The notes: generated by a model not told the origin, from the letters alone. Shown: positions 1-9,001, counted from the stretch's first letter. The stretch is DNA of 64,000 nucleotides from Arthrobacter sp. M2012083 (GCF_000281065.1 NZ_AKKK01000002.1:62001-126000); one strand, 5' to 3'. Numbers and translations: made by a program.

Positions 1-635
1 CCGTGTCCGGCGCGGCCAATTGCCCGTGCCTCGGCCGGGTCGAAGCCTTCCGGGAGCATGATGTTCTCGTTGGTGTACTCGTGGTTGCTGAAGAGCACAG
101 CACGGCGGTCCTTGGACCCGGGGATCGGCAGGATGTCCGTGTAGTCGTTGTTGTAGCCGAACTGGCGTGCTTGGGCTGCTGCAGTCTGCGCGTTGAGGTC
201 AAAGGCCGGCGAGTCGGCGAAAAGGGGGTCGCCCCAGCGGATGATCGGCTTCCAGTCGAATCCCTCGGGCACGGTGAAAGCGTCTACCGCTGCGTCTACC
301 GGCTTGATGGCGGTGAACTTGAGCTTGGATTTGTCGAAGCCCTTCTTGGCGGCATCAGAAAGTCCGTTCCCGGAGTCGGCCACGGCGGTGTCACCACCGG
401 TCACGGCACCACCAAGGACGATGGCGAGCGCTCCTGCGGCGCCGAGCCCCAGGGCTGCGCGGCGGGACATAGCCGTTGAAGCGATGTCGCGGAAGTAGCC
501 GTTGGCGCTGGTGTTGCAGACATCACCCGAGCAGGCGTTGTCGCACTTCAAAGCACAGGTGACCGCGCTGCGCTTGCCCTTGGTGTGGCCGAGCATTGGG
601 AGCAGCGGGAACGTGCGTCCGGTGGTTTCAGACAT
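1..635 (-). CDS. PhoX-family (DUF839) Tat-exported phosphatase, 3' end cut by window edge
   Basis: About 211 N-terminal residues are visible; the frame is open to the window edge. The protein starts MSETTGRTFPLLPMLGHTKG and contains a twin-arginine motif (SRRAALGLG) near residue 57, followed by a hydrophobic stretch, so Tat export is likely. The mature part has PEGFDWKPIIRWGDPLF, FGYNNDY and LFSNHEYTNE, which are typical of PhoX/DUF839 proteins. PhoX enzymes are Ca/Fe-dependent extracytoplasmic phosphatases that release phosphate from organic esters. The ATG at 635 has a GGAAGG-type ribosome binding site upstream. The catalytic C-terminal part is outside the window, so activity cannot be judged. 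A possible PhoP-like half-site lies upstream, inside the 3' end of the next gene. Confidence 0.85.
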   Translation of the reverse strand, partial: MSETTGRTFPLLPMLGHTKGKRSAVTCALKCDNACSGDVCNTSANGYFRDIASTAMSRRAALGLGAAGALAIVLGGAVTGGDTAVADSGNGLSDAAKKGFDKSKLKFTAIKPVDAAVDAFTVPEGFDWKPIIRWGDPLFADSPAFDLNAQTAAAQARQFGYNNDYTDILPIPGSKDRRAVLFSNHEYTNENIMLPEGFDPAEARAIGRAGH

Positions 636-712
636 GGGGGAAGGCCTTCCAGAGATGTACGAGGTTCCCGCTGAGCCTTTCAGCGGAAACCGAAATTGAG
701 AGGTCGCTCTGG

Positions 713-1729
713 TTAAGACCCGGTGAACAAACCGTGCTGGTTTTGCGCAAGTACCGAGTGCACCCGGCTGAGGCGGTCCCGCCACCAGTCCTGGCGCTCC
801 CCCGGTGCCGCATACTGCTCAAGCAGCCCTGGATCGGCGACGGTATCGCGTATCTGGATGGCGCCGTCGTCGGCCACCAGCGGGTCCAGCGTGATATCCG
901 AAGCGAACAGTGAAACGGTGCCAAGGCCGCAGGCATAGGGAAGGGACGGCAGGGCAGCTGCGAGCGCCAGCCCGGCACGGATACCCACCGAGGTGTCCAA
1001 TGCGGAACTCACGACGGCGGGCAGCCCGGCCTGCTCCACGATTTCCAGTGCCCGCGCTACTCCCCCAAGTGGCGCGACCTTGACCACGATGAGGTCAGCT
1101 GCACCAGCCCGGGCAACACGCAGGGGATCGTCTTCCTTGCGTACGCTCTCGTCCGCGGCGATAAGGACCGGTGTTCCGGCGGCAGCGAGCCGACGACGGA
1201 CCTCGGCCAGGCCCTCAATGGTGGGAACAGGCTGTTCGGCATATTCGAGTTCAACAGCGGAAAGCTTGCCCAGGGCTTCCACGGCCTGGTCGATGTCCCA
1301 TCCCCCGTTGGCGTCCACGCGGATGGCGGCGTCGGGAAGGGCCTCACGCACGGCGCGAACCCGGGCGATGTCATCTGCCAGTTGCTGCCCGCGCTCGGCC
1401 ACTTTGATCTTGACCGCGTCCACCCTCCCGAACCGCTCGAGCACTTCCGGGACGCGCTCTGCCGGAACGGCTGGAACCGTGGCATTGACCGGGATCTTGT
1501 CCCTGAGGGGCGTGGGGAAACCCAGCCAGCCCGCTTCCAAAGCTGCGGCCAGCCAGCGGGAGGATTCGTCGTCGTCGTATTCGGGAAAAGGACAGAACTC
1601 ACCCCAGCCGAGCGGTCCTCGCAAGAGGAGCGTCTCGCGCTCCATGATGCCGCGAAACTTCACGCGCATGGGCAGCGAGACTACGTGGGCGGAATCGAGG
1701 AGTTCTTCGAGGGATGGAAGTGCAGGCAT
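713..1729 (-). CDS. menC: o-Succinylbenzoate synthase (menaquinone biosynthesis)
   Basis: Enolase-superfamily enzyme of about 338 residues, a normal length for actinobacterial MenC. It dehydrates SHCHC to o-succinylbenzoate in menaquinone synthesis in the cytoplasm. Visible signatures in order are the KIK lysine motif near residue 107-109, the metal ligand D139 in RVDANGGWD, E165 in EYAEQP, D193 in AADES and the second general base K217 in IVVKVAPLGG. I chose the ATG at 1729 because the protein then begins MPALPSLEELLDSA; a TTG at 1756 with a GAGGGGG element upstream is an alternative that adds nine residues. No other men gene is in the window. Muconate/dipeptide-epimerase relatives share the fold, so the assignment rests on overall resemblance to actinobacterial MenC. 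Confidence 0.88.
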   Translation of the reverse strand: MPALPSLEELLDSAHVVSLPMRVKFRGIMERETLLLRGPLGWGEFCPFPEYDDDESSRWLAAALEAGWLGFPTPLRDKIPVNATVPAVPAERVPEVLERFGRVDAVKIKVAERGQQLADDIARVRAVREALPDAAIRVDANGGWDIDQAVEALGKLSAVELEYAEQPVPTIEGLAEVRRRLAAAGTPVLIAADESVRKEDDPLRVARAGAADLIVVKVAPLGGVARALEIVEQAGLPAVVSSALDTSVGIRAGLALAAALPSLPYACGLGTVSLFASDITLDPLVADDGAIQIRDTVADPGLLEQYAAPGERQDWWRDRLSRVHSVLAQNQHGLFTGS

Positions 1730-1791
1730 ATTGCCACTGTACCGGCGGCCTCCCAACCCCCTCTGCGGGCCAATTCGGCTATGTGGAAAAG

Positions 1792-2400
1792 CTACTCACT
1801 CCAGTAGTTCAGCAGGCGTCCCCGCGCTTCAGCCAATTGCTCCGAAGGCAGAACAAGCGAGCTCTCAGGTATCCCCAAAGCTTGCCACCGCACTACCAGG
1901 GTCGCATCCTGCTCCGCCGGCAAGGGCCATAACCAATAGCGGCCGGTGAACTGGACATACTCGTCGTTGTTGCTCCCTCCGCCGCCGCCCAAGGTTGTCA
2001 GCACAGGTCCAGTGACCTCATGAGCCTCTTGGAAGGACGACGGTCCGTGGATGGCCGCGACGGCCTTGCGACCCTCCGCAAAGGCCACCCCTAATTCGAG
2101 CCCCGTCCTGGTGTCCAAGCTGGATCCCGGGTGGTTGTAGCTCTCCTCCACGATCTCCCGCCATTCCTGGTCCGATTCGTTGCCCCGCCGCACGGACCAG
2201 ACCAGTTCCAACTGGCACCCGGTGGAATACACCTCCACAAGTTTCAACGCCACCACCATCCGCCGGCTCTTGTGAAAAAACCCGGCGACGCGCGCTGCGC
2301 CGGGCAGTTCGTCCGACGGCGGTCCGTACCATCCGGGCTGGACAGGCTGCGGTTGGCGCGGCCGTGCCGGCTGCTCGGGGAGGTGGTCGAAGAAGCTCAT
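1792..2400 (-). CDS. Conserved hypothetical cytoplasmic protein
   Basis: 202 residues starting MSFFDHLPEQPARP. The N-terminus is Pro/Gln-rich and is followed by PGWYGPPSDELPG. The middle reads like an alpha/beta domain (RMVVALKLVEVYSTGCQLEL), then comes a glycine run (LGGGGGSNN), and the C-terminus is rich in Trp (YWLWPLP). There is no signal peptide or membrane segment. It resembles small hypothetical proteins common in Micrococcaceae, but I cannot assign a function. It lies between menC and a divergent DUF2510 protein and may share transcripts with menC, whose start is only about 60 bases downstream. The codon pattern supports a real gene. Confidence 0.7.
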   Translation of the reverse strand: MSFFDHLPEQPARPRQPQPVQPGWYGPPSDELPGAARVAGFFHKSRRMVVALKLVEVYSTGCQLELVWSVRRGNESDQEWREIVEESYNHPGSSLDTRTGLELGVAFAEGRKAVAAIHGPSSFQEAHEVTGPVLTTLGGGGGSNNDEYVQFTGRYWLWPLPAEQDATLVVRWQALGIPESSLVLPSEQLAEARGRLLNYWSE

Positions 2401-2503
2401 GCTCCATCCTTACACCGCCACATGGTGACTGGGGAGAGGCTCCTGGCAAGCGAGGGGCAGCAATCGCGATATTCTCAGAACCACGACTCAAAGTGGGGGA
2501 ATA

Positions 2504-3145
2504 ATGACTCAATCAATGCCTGGTTCAAGTACGCCTTCCGGCTGGTACCCGGATCCTTCGGACCCGCGTTTCGTCCGGTGGTGGGACGGGCGCGCCTGGA
2601 CAGCGCACCAAGCCCCCGCCCAATTCCAGGCACCCGGTCAGTTTCAGGCACCGGTCCCGGCGCCGCGTCCTGAGCTCAGCCCTGAGACGCCCGTGTACAA
2701 CCCGTTCATCTGGGCAATCACGTTGATGCCTCTGGTCTCCATCCTGCTCCTCTTTACCTGGCAGCCGGAGTTCAGGATGATCACCACCCGGCAGGGGGTT
2801 ACCACCATGGACCCCTTCTCCATGTACACCCCCGCCTATTTCCTGCTGATGGGTTCAAGCTTCCTGTTCTACGGACTCTCGGTTTTCTTCGCGTTCCTGG
2901 ACCGTCAACGCCTGCTCAAGTCCGGCGTCGTCCGTCCTTTTCACTGGGCCTGGGCCTTCCTTAGCGCCCTTGTCTATGTGATCGGCCGCTCTGTGATCGT
3001 CAACAAAGTGGCGCCCAAACGGGGGCTGTGGCCGGTATGGGTCACCATCGCCGTGTTTGTTGTCAGCATGGTGGTCACCGGCATCTGGATGTCCAACTTC
3101 ATGCAATCGATGTACTCCCAGCTCGGGTACTCGGTCTCGACATAA
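2504..3145 (+). CDS. DUF2510-domain membrane protein
   Basis: 213 residues. The N-terminus carries a DUF2510 motif (GWYPDPSDPRFVRWWDGR, then AWTAH), a short actinobacterial module found at one end of many membrane proteins. A Pro/Gln/Ala-rich linker follows, then about four hydrophobic segments near residues 66-84, 106-130, 140-162 and 173-197. The arrangement suggests a small integral membrane protein with a cytoplasmic DUF2510 head. The biochemical role of the domain is not established, so none is proposed. The ATG at 2504 follows a GTGGGGGAATA stretch that serves as ribosome binding site. It is transcribed toward the lacI-type gene 78 bases downstream. Confidence 0.78.
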   Translation: MTQSMPGSSTPSGWYPDPSDPRFVRWWDGRAWTAHQAPAQFQAPGQFQAPVPAPRPELSPETPVYNPFIWAITLMPLVSILLLFTWQPEFRMITTRQGVTTMDPFSMYTPAYFLLMGSSFLFYGLSVFFAFLDRQRLLKSGVVRPFHWAWAFLSALVYVIGRSVIVNKVAPKRGLWPVWVTIAVFVVSMVVTGIWMSNFMQSMYSQLGYSVST

Positions 3146-3171
3146 AGCCGGGAGAATGTCCGAGGGTGGAA

Positions 3172-3187
3172 CCTCACACGCGTTAGG
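3172..3187. promoter_or_regulatory. LacI-family operator in front of its own gene
   Basis: The 16-bp site CCTCACACGCGTTAGG is an imperfect palindrome with the same half-sites as the two operators in the fructan operon promoter at 9002-9049 (CCTAACACGTGTTAGG). It sits 36 bases before the ATG of the LacI-family gene. The arrangement indicates autoregulation by the same protein. Confidence 0.75.
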
Positions 3188-3223
3188 TAGACTGCTGACA
3201 ATAGAGCACGGAAGGACTTTCCC

Positions 3224-4273
3224 ATGAACCGCAAGGCCACCGCACTGGACGTCGCCAAAAGGGCGGGCGTCTCCAGAAGCGCGGTGTCGCTGGTTCTGAA
3301 CGGGCGCGGCGACGGGAACGTGGCCAAGGAAAGCCAAGACCGGATCCGGCAAGCGGCCGAGGAGCTCAACTACTCCCCCAACGCCATCGCCCTGAGCTTG
3401 CGGAACCAACGCTCGCGCGTGATCGGCATCCTGGCCGATGAAGTAGTGGTCAGCCCCTTCGATGGCAACATCATCGGCGGCGCAGATGACGTGGCAAGGA
3501 GCCGCGGGTTCGTGACTGTCGTCATGGACACTGAGCGGGACACTGCCAGGGATGAGAGCGCCATCGAAACCCTCCTGGACCGGCAGGTTGATGGGCTCAT
3601 GTACGTGACCGTTGGCCTGAAACCCATCGACGTCCCGCACGGGATGCTCCGCGTCCCATCGGTCTTGGCCAACTGCTACGACAACCACGCCCAGCCTCAG
3701 TTGCATCACGTCATTCCGGACGAAGTCACTGGTGGCAGGGAGGCCACTGAGCACCTCTTGGAGCTTGGCCACCGGGACATCGCACTTCTGGGCGGGTCGG
3801 AGGATTCGCCCGCAGCTCCCTTGCGTGTTCAGGGTTACCGTGATGCCCACGCTGCGGCTGGCGCCCCGGTCCGTGAAGACCGGATCTTCATGGCGGGTTG
3901 GGACATCGACGCCGGTTACCGCGGGACCATGAAACTGCTCGACGGCGTGTCCCCGGCCGATCGGCCCACGGCCGTCATGTGCGCGAACGACCGTCTGGCA
4001 GTCGGCGTCGCCCTTGCCGCAGCGCGCCTGGGACTCAGCGTTCCCGAGGACCTGTCCATCATGGGCTACGACGACGAAACGCGTATAGCCGACACCATGG
4101 TTCCCTCCCTCACCACCATGGCACTGCCCCTCCGGGAGATCGGCCGGGCAGCCATGACCAAGTTGCTGGACGCGATCGAAGGCACGGACACCGGAAAGGG
4201 GACCACCGCCGCAACGATGGTCCCCTGCCAGCTTGTGGTGCGTGAGTCGACGGGACCCGCCCCTACCCGCTGA
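3224..4273 (+). CDS. LacI-family transcriptional regulator, probable repressor of the fructan uptake operon
   Basis: 349 residues. The N-terminal helix-turn-helix at about residues 5-26 (ALDVAKRAGVSRSAVSLVLNG) is a textbook LacI motif, including the hinge-helix region after it (SPNAIALSLRNQRS). Residues from about 62 to 340 form the periplasmic-binding-like effector domain (IGILADEVV, VMCANDRLAVG, SIMGYDD). The ATG has a GGAAGGA ribosome binding site. It is convergent with the GH32 gene, leaving only 18 bases between stop codons. Near-identical palindromes before this gene and in the promoter of the GH32/ABC operon point to that operon and to itself as targets. The inducer is probably a fructose-containing sugar, by inference from the neighbours. 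Confidence 0.92.
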   Translation: MNRKATALDVAKRAGVSRSAVSLVLNGRGDGNVAKESQDRIRQAAEELNYSPNAIALSLRNQRSRVIGILADEVVVSPFDGNIIGGADDVARSRGFVTVVMDTERDTARDESAIETLLDRQVDGLMYVTVGLKPIDVPHGMLRVPSVLANCYDNHAQPQLHHVIPDEVTGGREATEHLLELGHRDIALLGGSEDSPAAPLRVQGYRDAHAAAGAPVREDRIFMAGWDIDAGYRGTMKLLDGVSPADRPTAVMCANDRLAVGVALAAARLGLSVPEDLSIMGYDDETRIADTMVPSLTTMALPLREIGRAAMTKLLDAIEGTDTGKGTTAATMVPCQLVVRESTGPAPTR

Positions 4274-4291
4274 CGCACGCCGGCCTGCCGC

Positions 4292-5698
4292 CTACGCCGG
4301 AAGCGCCAACTCCCAGGCGTCGGCAGTCGCACCGTCGGGCAAGGTGAGCTGCCATTCCTCCCCTGGAGCCGGGTAGGCCCGGATGGTCGTGGCGACTGAA
4401 CCCGAGCGGTACACCTCTATGAGGGATGCATCGATGAAGATCCGCAGCTCTTCGCCCTCTGCCAAGGAACCTGAGTAAACCACCTGAGCATCGGCTCCCG
4501 AACCAAGCACCAGCTCCAGGGAACCGGCACCACCGCCAGAAACACCAGCGGCGCCCCGCACCAGCACCTCTGCGAATCCCGGAAGCACAACGGAACCAGC
4601 AGCACCCGTAGCCATGGATGCACCCCGATACGCCTCAACCTCGGGCACAGGAGATACCACCAGCGCCCCGTCGACCACCGACAAAACGCGGGGATGCGTC
4701 AAGACACCCGACCACCCGGCGTCGTCGATTTCTTGCTGCGTGCGACCACGGCGACCGTCACGTCCGGGACCTTCATTGGCCCACCCCCACAGCAGCGCCG
4801 CAGGTGAAGAGTCAGCCGAACCATAAGAGAGCTGCATGATCTGCGGGGCGTAGAAGTCGCGGCCAAGGTCGGACTTCCCTCCGGATGATGGCGTGAACAC
4901 GGGCAGCCCGGTCGCGGGGTCCGCGGAAAGGGACCCGATGAGGTGCCCCACCCCGTTGGCGTGCTCGTGGTCGTCGCCCGAGAGCCACAGGGAGAACATC
5001 ATGACCCACGCGGAGCCACCCGAAGCGACAGGTACCTGAACCAGCTGTGGGCATTCCCAGATCTCGGCCGGCGTATGGGCAGCAGCCACGGGATCGGCGG
5101 AGGTCAGCCAAATCCCTTGGTACTTCCAGTCGTCAAGGGACTCCACCGAGTACAACAGCAATGCGGCGCGACCATCGGCCAGGCCCGCACCTTGCATGGC
5201 GTAGCGGGCGCCGTTGAAGCGGAAGATGAACGGGTCGCGCACAGCGGTCACCAGCGGATCAGCAGGCATTGAGGCGGCAACGTGCCCGTCCTGCTTCCAC
5301 GTCACCAGATCAGCGGAACCGCGGGCAATCACCACCTGGGAATGACCGCCATGGTCGCGGACCCCGGAGTACGCCGCGGTAGGCACGCCACCGTCGGAGG
5401 TCACCACGCCGGTCCAGCACCCGGCGGAATCGGGCCCGCCGGGCTGAGGCGAAAGTGCCACAGGGTGTTCTTCCCAGTGCACTAAATCAACAGAGCTCAC
5501 GTGCCCCCACTGGATCTGCGAGTGCCGGGCAGAGTCCGGGTTGTACTGGAAGAACACGTGGTAACGGCCGTTGATGTAGCTGATGCCGTTGGGGTCGTTG
5601 ATCCAGCCCTGTGCCGGACGCGGGTGAAAGCGCGGGAACGCCGGGTCCGGGTGCGTCGCCGCCATAGCCAGGGAAGAAGAGAGTGCAAGGTCCGTCAA
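4292..5698 (-). CDS. Glycoside hydrolase family 32 (beta-fructofuranosidase / levanase-type)
   Basis: About 468 residues from a TTG start at 5698, chosen because AAAGGGG lies just upstream; an ATG about 33 bases further in is the other option. All three GH32 signatures are present: WINDPNG at about residues 32-38 with nucleophile D35, the RDP motif with D155 (AVRDPFIF), and the acid/base E215 in WECPQL. The family hydrolyses beta-fructosidic bonds in sucrose, inulin or levan. A C-terminal beta-sandwich region (FIDASLIEVYRSG) is also typical. There is no signal peptide, so the enzyme probably acts in the cytoplasm on oligosaccharides imported by the linked ABC transporter. It is the last gene of a four-gene operon read on the minus strand. 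Confidence 0.93.
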   Translation of the reverse strand: MTDLALSSSLAMAATHPDPAFPRFHPRPAQGWINDPNGISYINGRYHVFFQYNPDSARHSQIQWGHVSSVDLVHWEEHPVALSPQPGGPDSAGCWTGVVTSDGGVPTAAYSGVRDHGGHSQVVIARGSADLVTWKQDGHVAASMPADPLVTAVRDPFIFRFNGARYAMQGAGLADGRAALLLYSVESLDDWKYQGIWLTSADPVAAAHTPAEIWECPQLVQVPVASGGSAWVMMFSLWLSGDDHEHANGVGHLIGSLSADPATGLPVFTPSSGGKSDLGRDFYAPQIMQLSYGSADSSPAALLWGWANEGPGRDGRRGRTQQEIDDAGWSGVLTHPRVLSVVDGALVVSPVPEVEAYRGASMATGAAGSVVLPGFAEVLVRGAAGVSGGGAGSLELVLGSGADAQVVYSGSLAEGEELRIFIDASLIEVYRSGSVATTIRAYPAPGEEWQLTLPDGATADAWELALPA

Positions 5699-5726
5699 CG
5701 GAACCCCTTTCAAAAGAGATGCGAAA

Positions 5727-6599
5727 CTACTTGCCCGTGCCTGCGGTGAGCCCGTCCTGCAGCGCGCGCTGGCCGAACATGAACACCACCAGCGCGGGAA
5801 TCATGGAGAGGACAACGCCGGCCAGGACCACGGAGATGCTGCCTGTGCCGAGGTTTCCTTGGAGGGAGACCAAGCCCAGCGGCAGCGTGAAGTTCTGCTC
5901 GGAGATAGTCATGATCAGTGGCCTGAAGAACTCGTTCCAATGGAAGTTGAACGCCAGGATGCCTACGATCGCCAGGCCCGGCATGGCCAGCGGCGCATAC
6001 ACGGAACGGAACGTCCGCCACGGCGAGGCGCCGTCGATCGCGGCCGCTTCAGCGAGCTCACCGGGCAACCCCATGAAGTACTGGCGCATCAGGAAGGTGC
6101 CGAACGCCGTCGGGATGGCCGGAATGATGAGTGCGAGCAGCGTGTCCGAAAGCCCGACACCGCGGATCAGCATGAACACGGGAACGATCGTGACCTGCGC
6201 GGGCACCATCATGGTGGCCAGCACGATCGAGAACAGTGCACCACGTCCGCGAAAACGAAGGTGCGCGAACGCGTACCCAGCAAGTGCGGCGGTGATCATC
6301 TGCCCTACGGCAATGAGGCCCGTAACGAGCGCGCTGTTCACCACCAGTGCCACGATGTTGAGCTGCTTGAACACTTGCTCGTAGGAGGTCAGGTCCGGGT
6401 TCAGCGGCAGGAACGCGGGCGGCAGCTGGAAGGATTCCGACGGCGGACGCAGCGACGTGGACAGCGTCCACAACACGGGCCCCAGGACGAAGACGGACGC
6501 GATCAGCAAAACTATGACGCGCACGGCCACTGACCAGCCGCGCTTCTTCCGCTTCACTACGGGCGCCGTGGTGGTGACACGTTCTTGGATGGTAGTCAT
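5727..6599 (-). CDS. Carbohydrate ABC transporter permease, MalG type (CUT1)
   Basis: 290 residues, starting MTTIQERVTTTAPVVKRKKRGW from the ATG at 6599. Six hydrophobic segments are apparent. The cytoplasmic EAA loop that contacts the ATPase is clear (ELAEAAAIDGASPWRTF). The N-terminal pattern with a conserved DLTSYEQVF segment after the first membrane helix is typical of the second permease of sugar transporters. The gene starts nine bases after the stop of the first permease and ends 28 bases before the GH32 start. The open frame extends much further upstream, but that part is a shadow of the preceding gene. No ATPase is encoded in the operon, so a shared MsiK-like ATPase elsewhere probably energises it. 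Confidence 0.93.
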   Translation of the reverse strand: MTTIQERVTTTAPVVKRKKRGWSVAVRVIVLLIASVFVLGPVLWTLSTSLRPPSESFQLPPAFLPLNPDLTSYEQVFKQLNIVALVVNSALVTGLIAVGQMITAALAGYAFAHLRFRGRGALFSIVLATMMVPAQVTIVPVFMLIRGVGLSDTLLALIIPAIPTAFGTFLMRQYFMGLPGELAEAAAIDGASPWRTFRSVYAPLAMPGLAIVGILAFNFHWNEFFRPLIMTISEQNFTLPLGLVSLQGNLGTGSISVVLAGVVLSMIPALVVFMFGQRALQDGLTAGTGK

Positions 6600-6607
6600 G
6601 GCGGGCC

Positions 6608-7573
6608 TTACTGGTAGAAGACGAATCGTTTGCTGAGCCGGAACTGCGCGGCTGTGATGGCCATGATGATGAGCGTCAGGATCACGCCGATCGCCGAGGC
6701 CTGGCCGAATTCGAGGCGCTGGAACGCGGACTCGAAGATCACCATCACGGCCGTGCGCGTCGAGTCGCCGGGTCCACCGCGGGTGAGCACATAGGGCTGG
6801 TCGAAGACTTGCAGTGCGTTGATGATCGCCATGACCGAGGCAACCAGGGTTGTGGGGCTCAGCAGCGGCAGGGTGACGAACCAGTGCTTTCGCCAGCCTG
6901 TCGCGCCGTCGATCGACGCGGCCTCGTACGTCTCCACGGGAATCGAGGCAAGACCACCGATGAACAGCAGGAACGAGAACCCGAAGTTCTGCCACACATA
7001 GACAAGAATCACGACGGCGGCCGACCCGGTTGGCGTCGTCAGCCAGGGAACCGCTGGGATGCCAACAATGGACAGCAACCAGTTCACGACGCCGAATTGT
7101 TCGTTGAACAGGTACCGCATGAAGATCGATACAGATGCCGCGGACAGGATCAACGGGAAGAAGAATGCCGAGCGGAAGAACACCCTGAGCCAGGCCGGGA
7201 GCTTCTCCTGAACCATGATGGCCAGGCCAAGTGCCAGTCCGAGCTGGAGGGCCACAGCCACCACAACGAACACGATGGTGTTGAGGAACGAAACCCGCAC
7301 GGTGGGGTCCTGGACTACCTCGGCGAAGTTGTCGAAGCCCACGAATGTCGGCGCCGAGATGATGTCCCAACGGAAGAATGCGAGCGCGATTGAGGCAACG
7401 ATCGGCAGCAGGGTGAAGATGCCCATACCTACGATGGTGGGTGCGAGGAAGGCCCAAGGCAGCCAGCGTTGTTGCATGCGTCCGCGCTTGGAGCTATCTC
7501 CGGTTTTATGGGCGGCCTGCCGGCGGCCCGGTTCGCTGCCCGTCCCCGTAGGTGTACTGGTTGCGGTGCTCAT
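6608..7573 (-). CDS. Carbohydrate ABC transporter permease, MalF type (CUT1)
   Basis: 321 residues. A hydrophilic N-terminus of about 35 residues (MSTATSTPTGTGSEPGRRQ) precedes six membrane segments. The EAA loop is present (ETYEAASIDGATGWRKHWF), as is the C-terminal GGPGDST motif common to this permease class. The start ATG overlaps the stop of the solute-binding protein gene as ATGA, so the two are translationally coupled. It pairs with the next permease to form the membrane channel of a fructo-oligosaccharide or sucrose importer, with the substrate inferred from the GH32 enzyme in the same operon. Confidence 0.93.
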   Translation of the reverse strand: MSTATSTPTGTGSEPGRRQAAHKTGDSSKRGRMQQRWLPWAFLAPTIVGMGIFTLLPIVASIALAFFRWDIISAPTFVGFDNFAEVVQDPTVRVSFLNTIVFVVVAVALQLGLALGLAIMVQEKLPAWLRVFFRSAFFFPLILSAASVSIFMRYLFNEQFGVVNWLLSIVGIPAVPWLTTPTGSAAVVILVYVWQNFGFSFLLFIGGLASIPVETYEAASIDGATGWRKHWFVTLPLLSPTTLVASVMAIINALQVFDQPYVLTRGGPGDSTRTAVMVIFESAFQRLEFGQASAIGVILTLIIMAITAAQFRLSKRFVFYQ

Positions 7574-8988
7574 GGCTGCCTCCTCAGGGCCAGTTCAAGG
7601 TCGCGCTGCATGGAACTGAGGGCGTCCTTCAGTTGACGCTCGTCTCCACTGACAGCCAGGCTTACGTTTTTCATCAGGGCGGTTTCGACGGCGGCCTGCT
7701 GGGGTGGGGCTGGAATGGGACCTGTGGTGGGGAACTTGTCCAGGGTGTCGTAGAAGACCTTCCAGTTCCGCGGACCGGTTCCTGCGTAGAGCTGCTCGTT
7801 GACCATGGAGCGCCTGGCAGGTGTGGTGTTCGGCGTGGGGAACACGATCTGCATGGCTTCACGGCTGGAGCTGAACTTCACCCATTCCCAAGCGGCGTCC
7901 TTATCCTTGGCGGTCTTCATGATCGCGTAGCCTGCCGTGCCGAACTGGTGGCGCTGGGTCCGCCATTTCGGGAAGAACTGGACGTCAAAGTCGTTCTCTG
8001 TCATGCCCGCCTCGTGGAGGCCTTGGACCCAATAGCCGCCTGCCGGCGTCGTGCCTATCCTGTTGGAGGCGAAGAGGCCGATCAGTGCGCTGCCGCCGCC
8101 TTCCTCCGGCCGTACACCAAGTCCGTCCTTCACCAGTCCGCGGAGGTAGTCGAAGGATTCGAAGACCCGGGGATCATCGGCGTTGGGTTCGAGCCATTGG
8201 TAGCCGCCGGAGCGGAGGTTGCGTGTGGGGTCGTTGGCGTAGAAGCCATCCCACAGCCAATCGCCGCCCGGGGACTTGGTTTCCTTGAGGAAGCTGGTTT
8301 CGTTCGCGTACAGCCACGGCACCACTCCGCCGAAGAGACGGTTGGTCCAGTAGTAAGGGGTGAAATCGGCAGGCTTGGCCTTCTTCATCGCGGCCAGTGT
8401 GCTGCGGAAGTCCGTGTGCGTCCAGTTATCGGAGGGCCGTTCCAGGCCTGCCGAGCGGAGTGATGCGGTGTTGTAGTACATGTTGGCCGCGTTCCAGTCG
8501 ATGGGGAGCTGGAACAGGCTGCCTTTGTACATGAACGCTTCCACCAAGCTGGGGTGGACGTCCTCGAAGTATTCCTTCATATGGTCGGCGTCGCGGCGCA
8601 GGTACTCATCCAGCGGGTGGGCCAGCTTCTCGGCGAACAGCTGGGCGCCTTCCGTTGCCACGTACACCACGTCCGGCGGGGTCCCTGCCGCAACCATGGT
8701 GAGGATCTTGGTAAAGAAGTCCTTCCAGTCCACAGCCTGGATCGCTTGGACCTTGACCTTGATTTCGGGGTGGACTTTGGCGAAAGCGTCAATGACCTTC
8801 TGGCGGGCTGCGGCGTCTGCGGCTGTGCCCATGATGGCGATGCTGAGGCTGTTGTCTCCCCGGCCTGGAATGTCGGACCCGGTCAGGCGCGGCCACGACG
8901 CCGCGGTGACTCCCACAATTCCGACGCCGAGGGCTGTGAGGGCACTTCTACGTGTGAATTCGCGCAAAGCCCCATTGGTTCCCGACAT
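7570..8988 (-). CDS. Extracellular sugar-binding protein of the fructan ABC importer
   Basis: About 472 residues from the ATG at 8988, which has an AAGGAAA ribosome binding site; a frame extension to 9009 runs into the operator and is rejected. The N-terminus has twin arginines and a hydrophobic run (FTRRSALTALGVGIVGVT), suggesting Tat-type export; no lipobox cysteine is seen. The body matches family 1 solute-binding proteins (GTAADAAARQKVIDAF, VYVATEGAQLFAEK, GTAGYAIMK). It captures the sugar outside the cell and delivers it to the two permeases. It is first in the operon, directly behind the regulated promoter. Confidence 0.92.
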   Translation of the reverse strand: MSGTNGALREFTRRSALTALGVGIVGVTAASWPRLTGSDIPGRGDNSLSIAIMGTAADAAARQKVIDAFAKVHPEIKVKVQAIQAVDWKDFFTKILTMVAAGTPPDVVYVATEGAQLFAEKLAHPLDEYLRRDADHMKEYFEDVHPSLVEAFMYKGSLFQLPIDWNAANMYYNTASLRSAGLERPSDNWTHTDFRSTLAAMKKAKPADFTPYYWTNRLFGGVVPWLYANETSFLKETKSPGGDWLWDGFYANDPTRNLRSGGYQWLEPNADDPRVFESFDYLRGLVKDGLGVRPEEGGGSALIGLFASNRIGTTPAGGYWVQGLHEAGMTENDFDVQFFPKWRTQRHQFGTAGYAIMKTAKDKDAAWEWVKFSSSREAMQIVFPTPNTTPARRSMVNEQLYAGTGPRNWKVFYDTLDKFPTTGPIPAPPQQAAVETALMKNVSLAVSGDERQLKDALSSMQRDLELALRRQP

Positions 8989-9001
8989 AAAGATTTCCTT
9001 C

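Noticed and set aside
993..1949. A 318-codon open frame on the plus strand opposite menC
   Set aside because: Composition is Ser/Arg/Ala-rich without motif and it mirrors the menC codons; menC has full enolase-superfamily signatures on the other strand.
2855..3850. A 331-codon minus-strand frame opposite the lacI-type gene
   Set aside because: It has no domain and spans the end of one gene, an intergenic operator and most of the LacI coding region; it arises from high GC.
6600..7457. Upstream extension of the MalG-type permease frame to a 576-residue protein
   Set aside because: The extension is Arg/His-rich nonsense overlapping the MalF-type gene in another frame; a proper start with permease N-terminus is at 6599.
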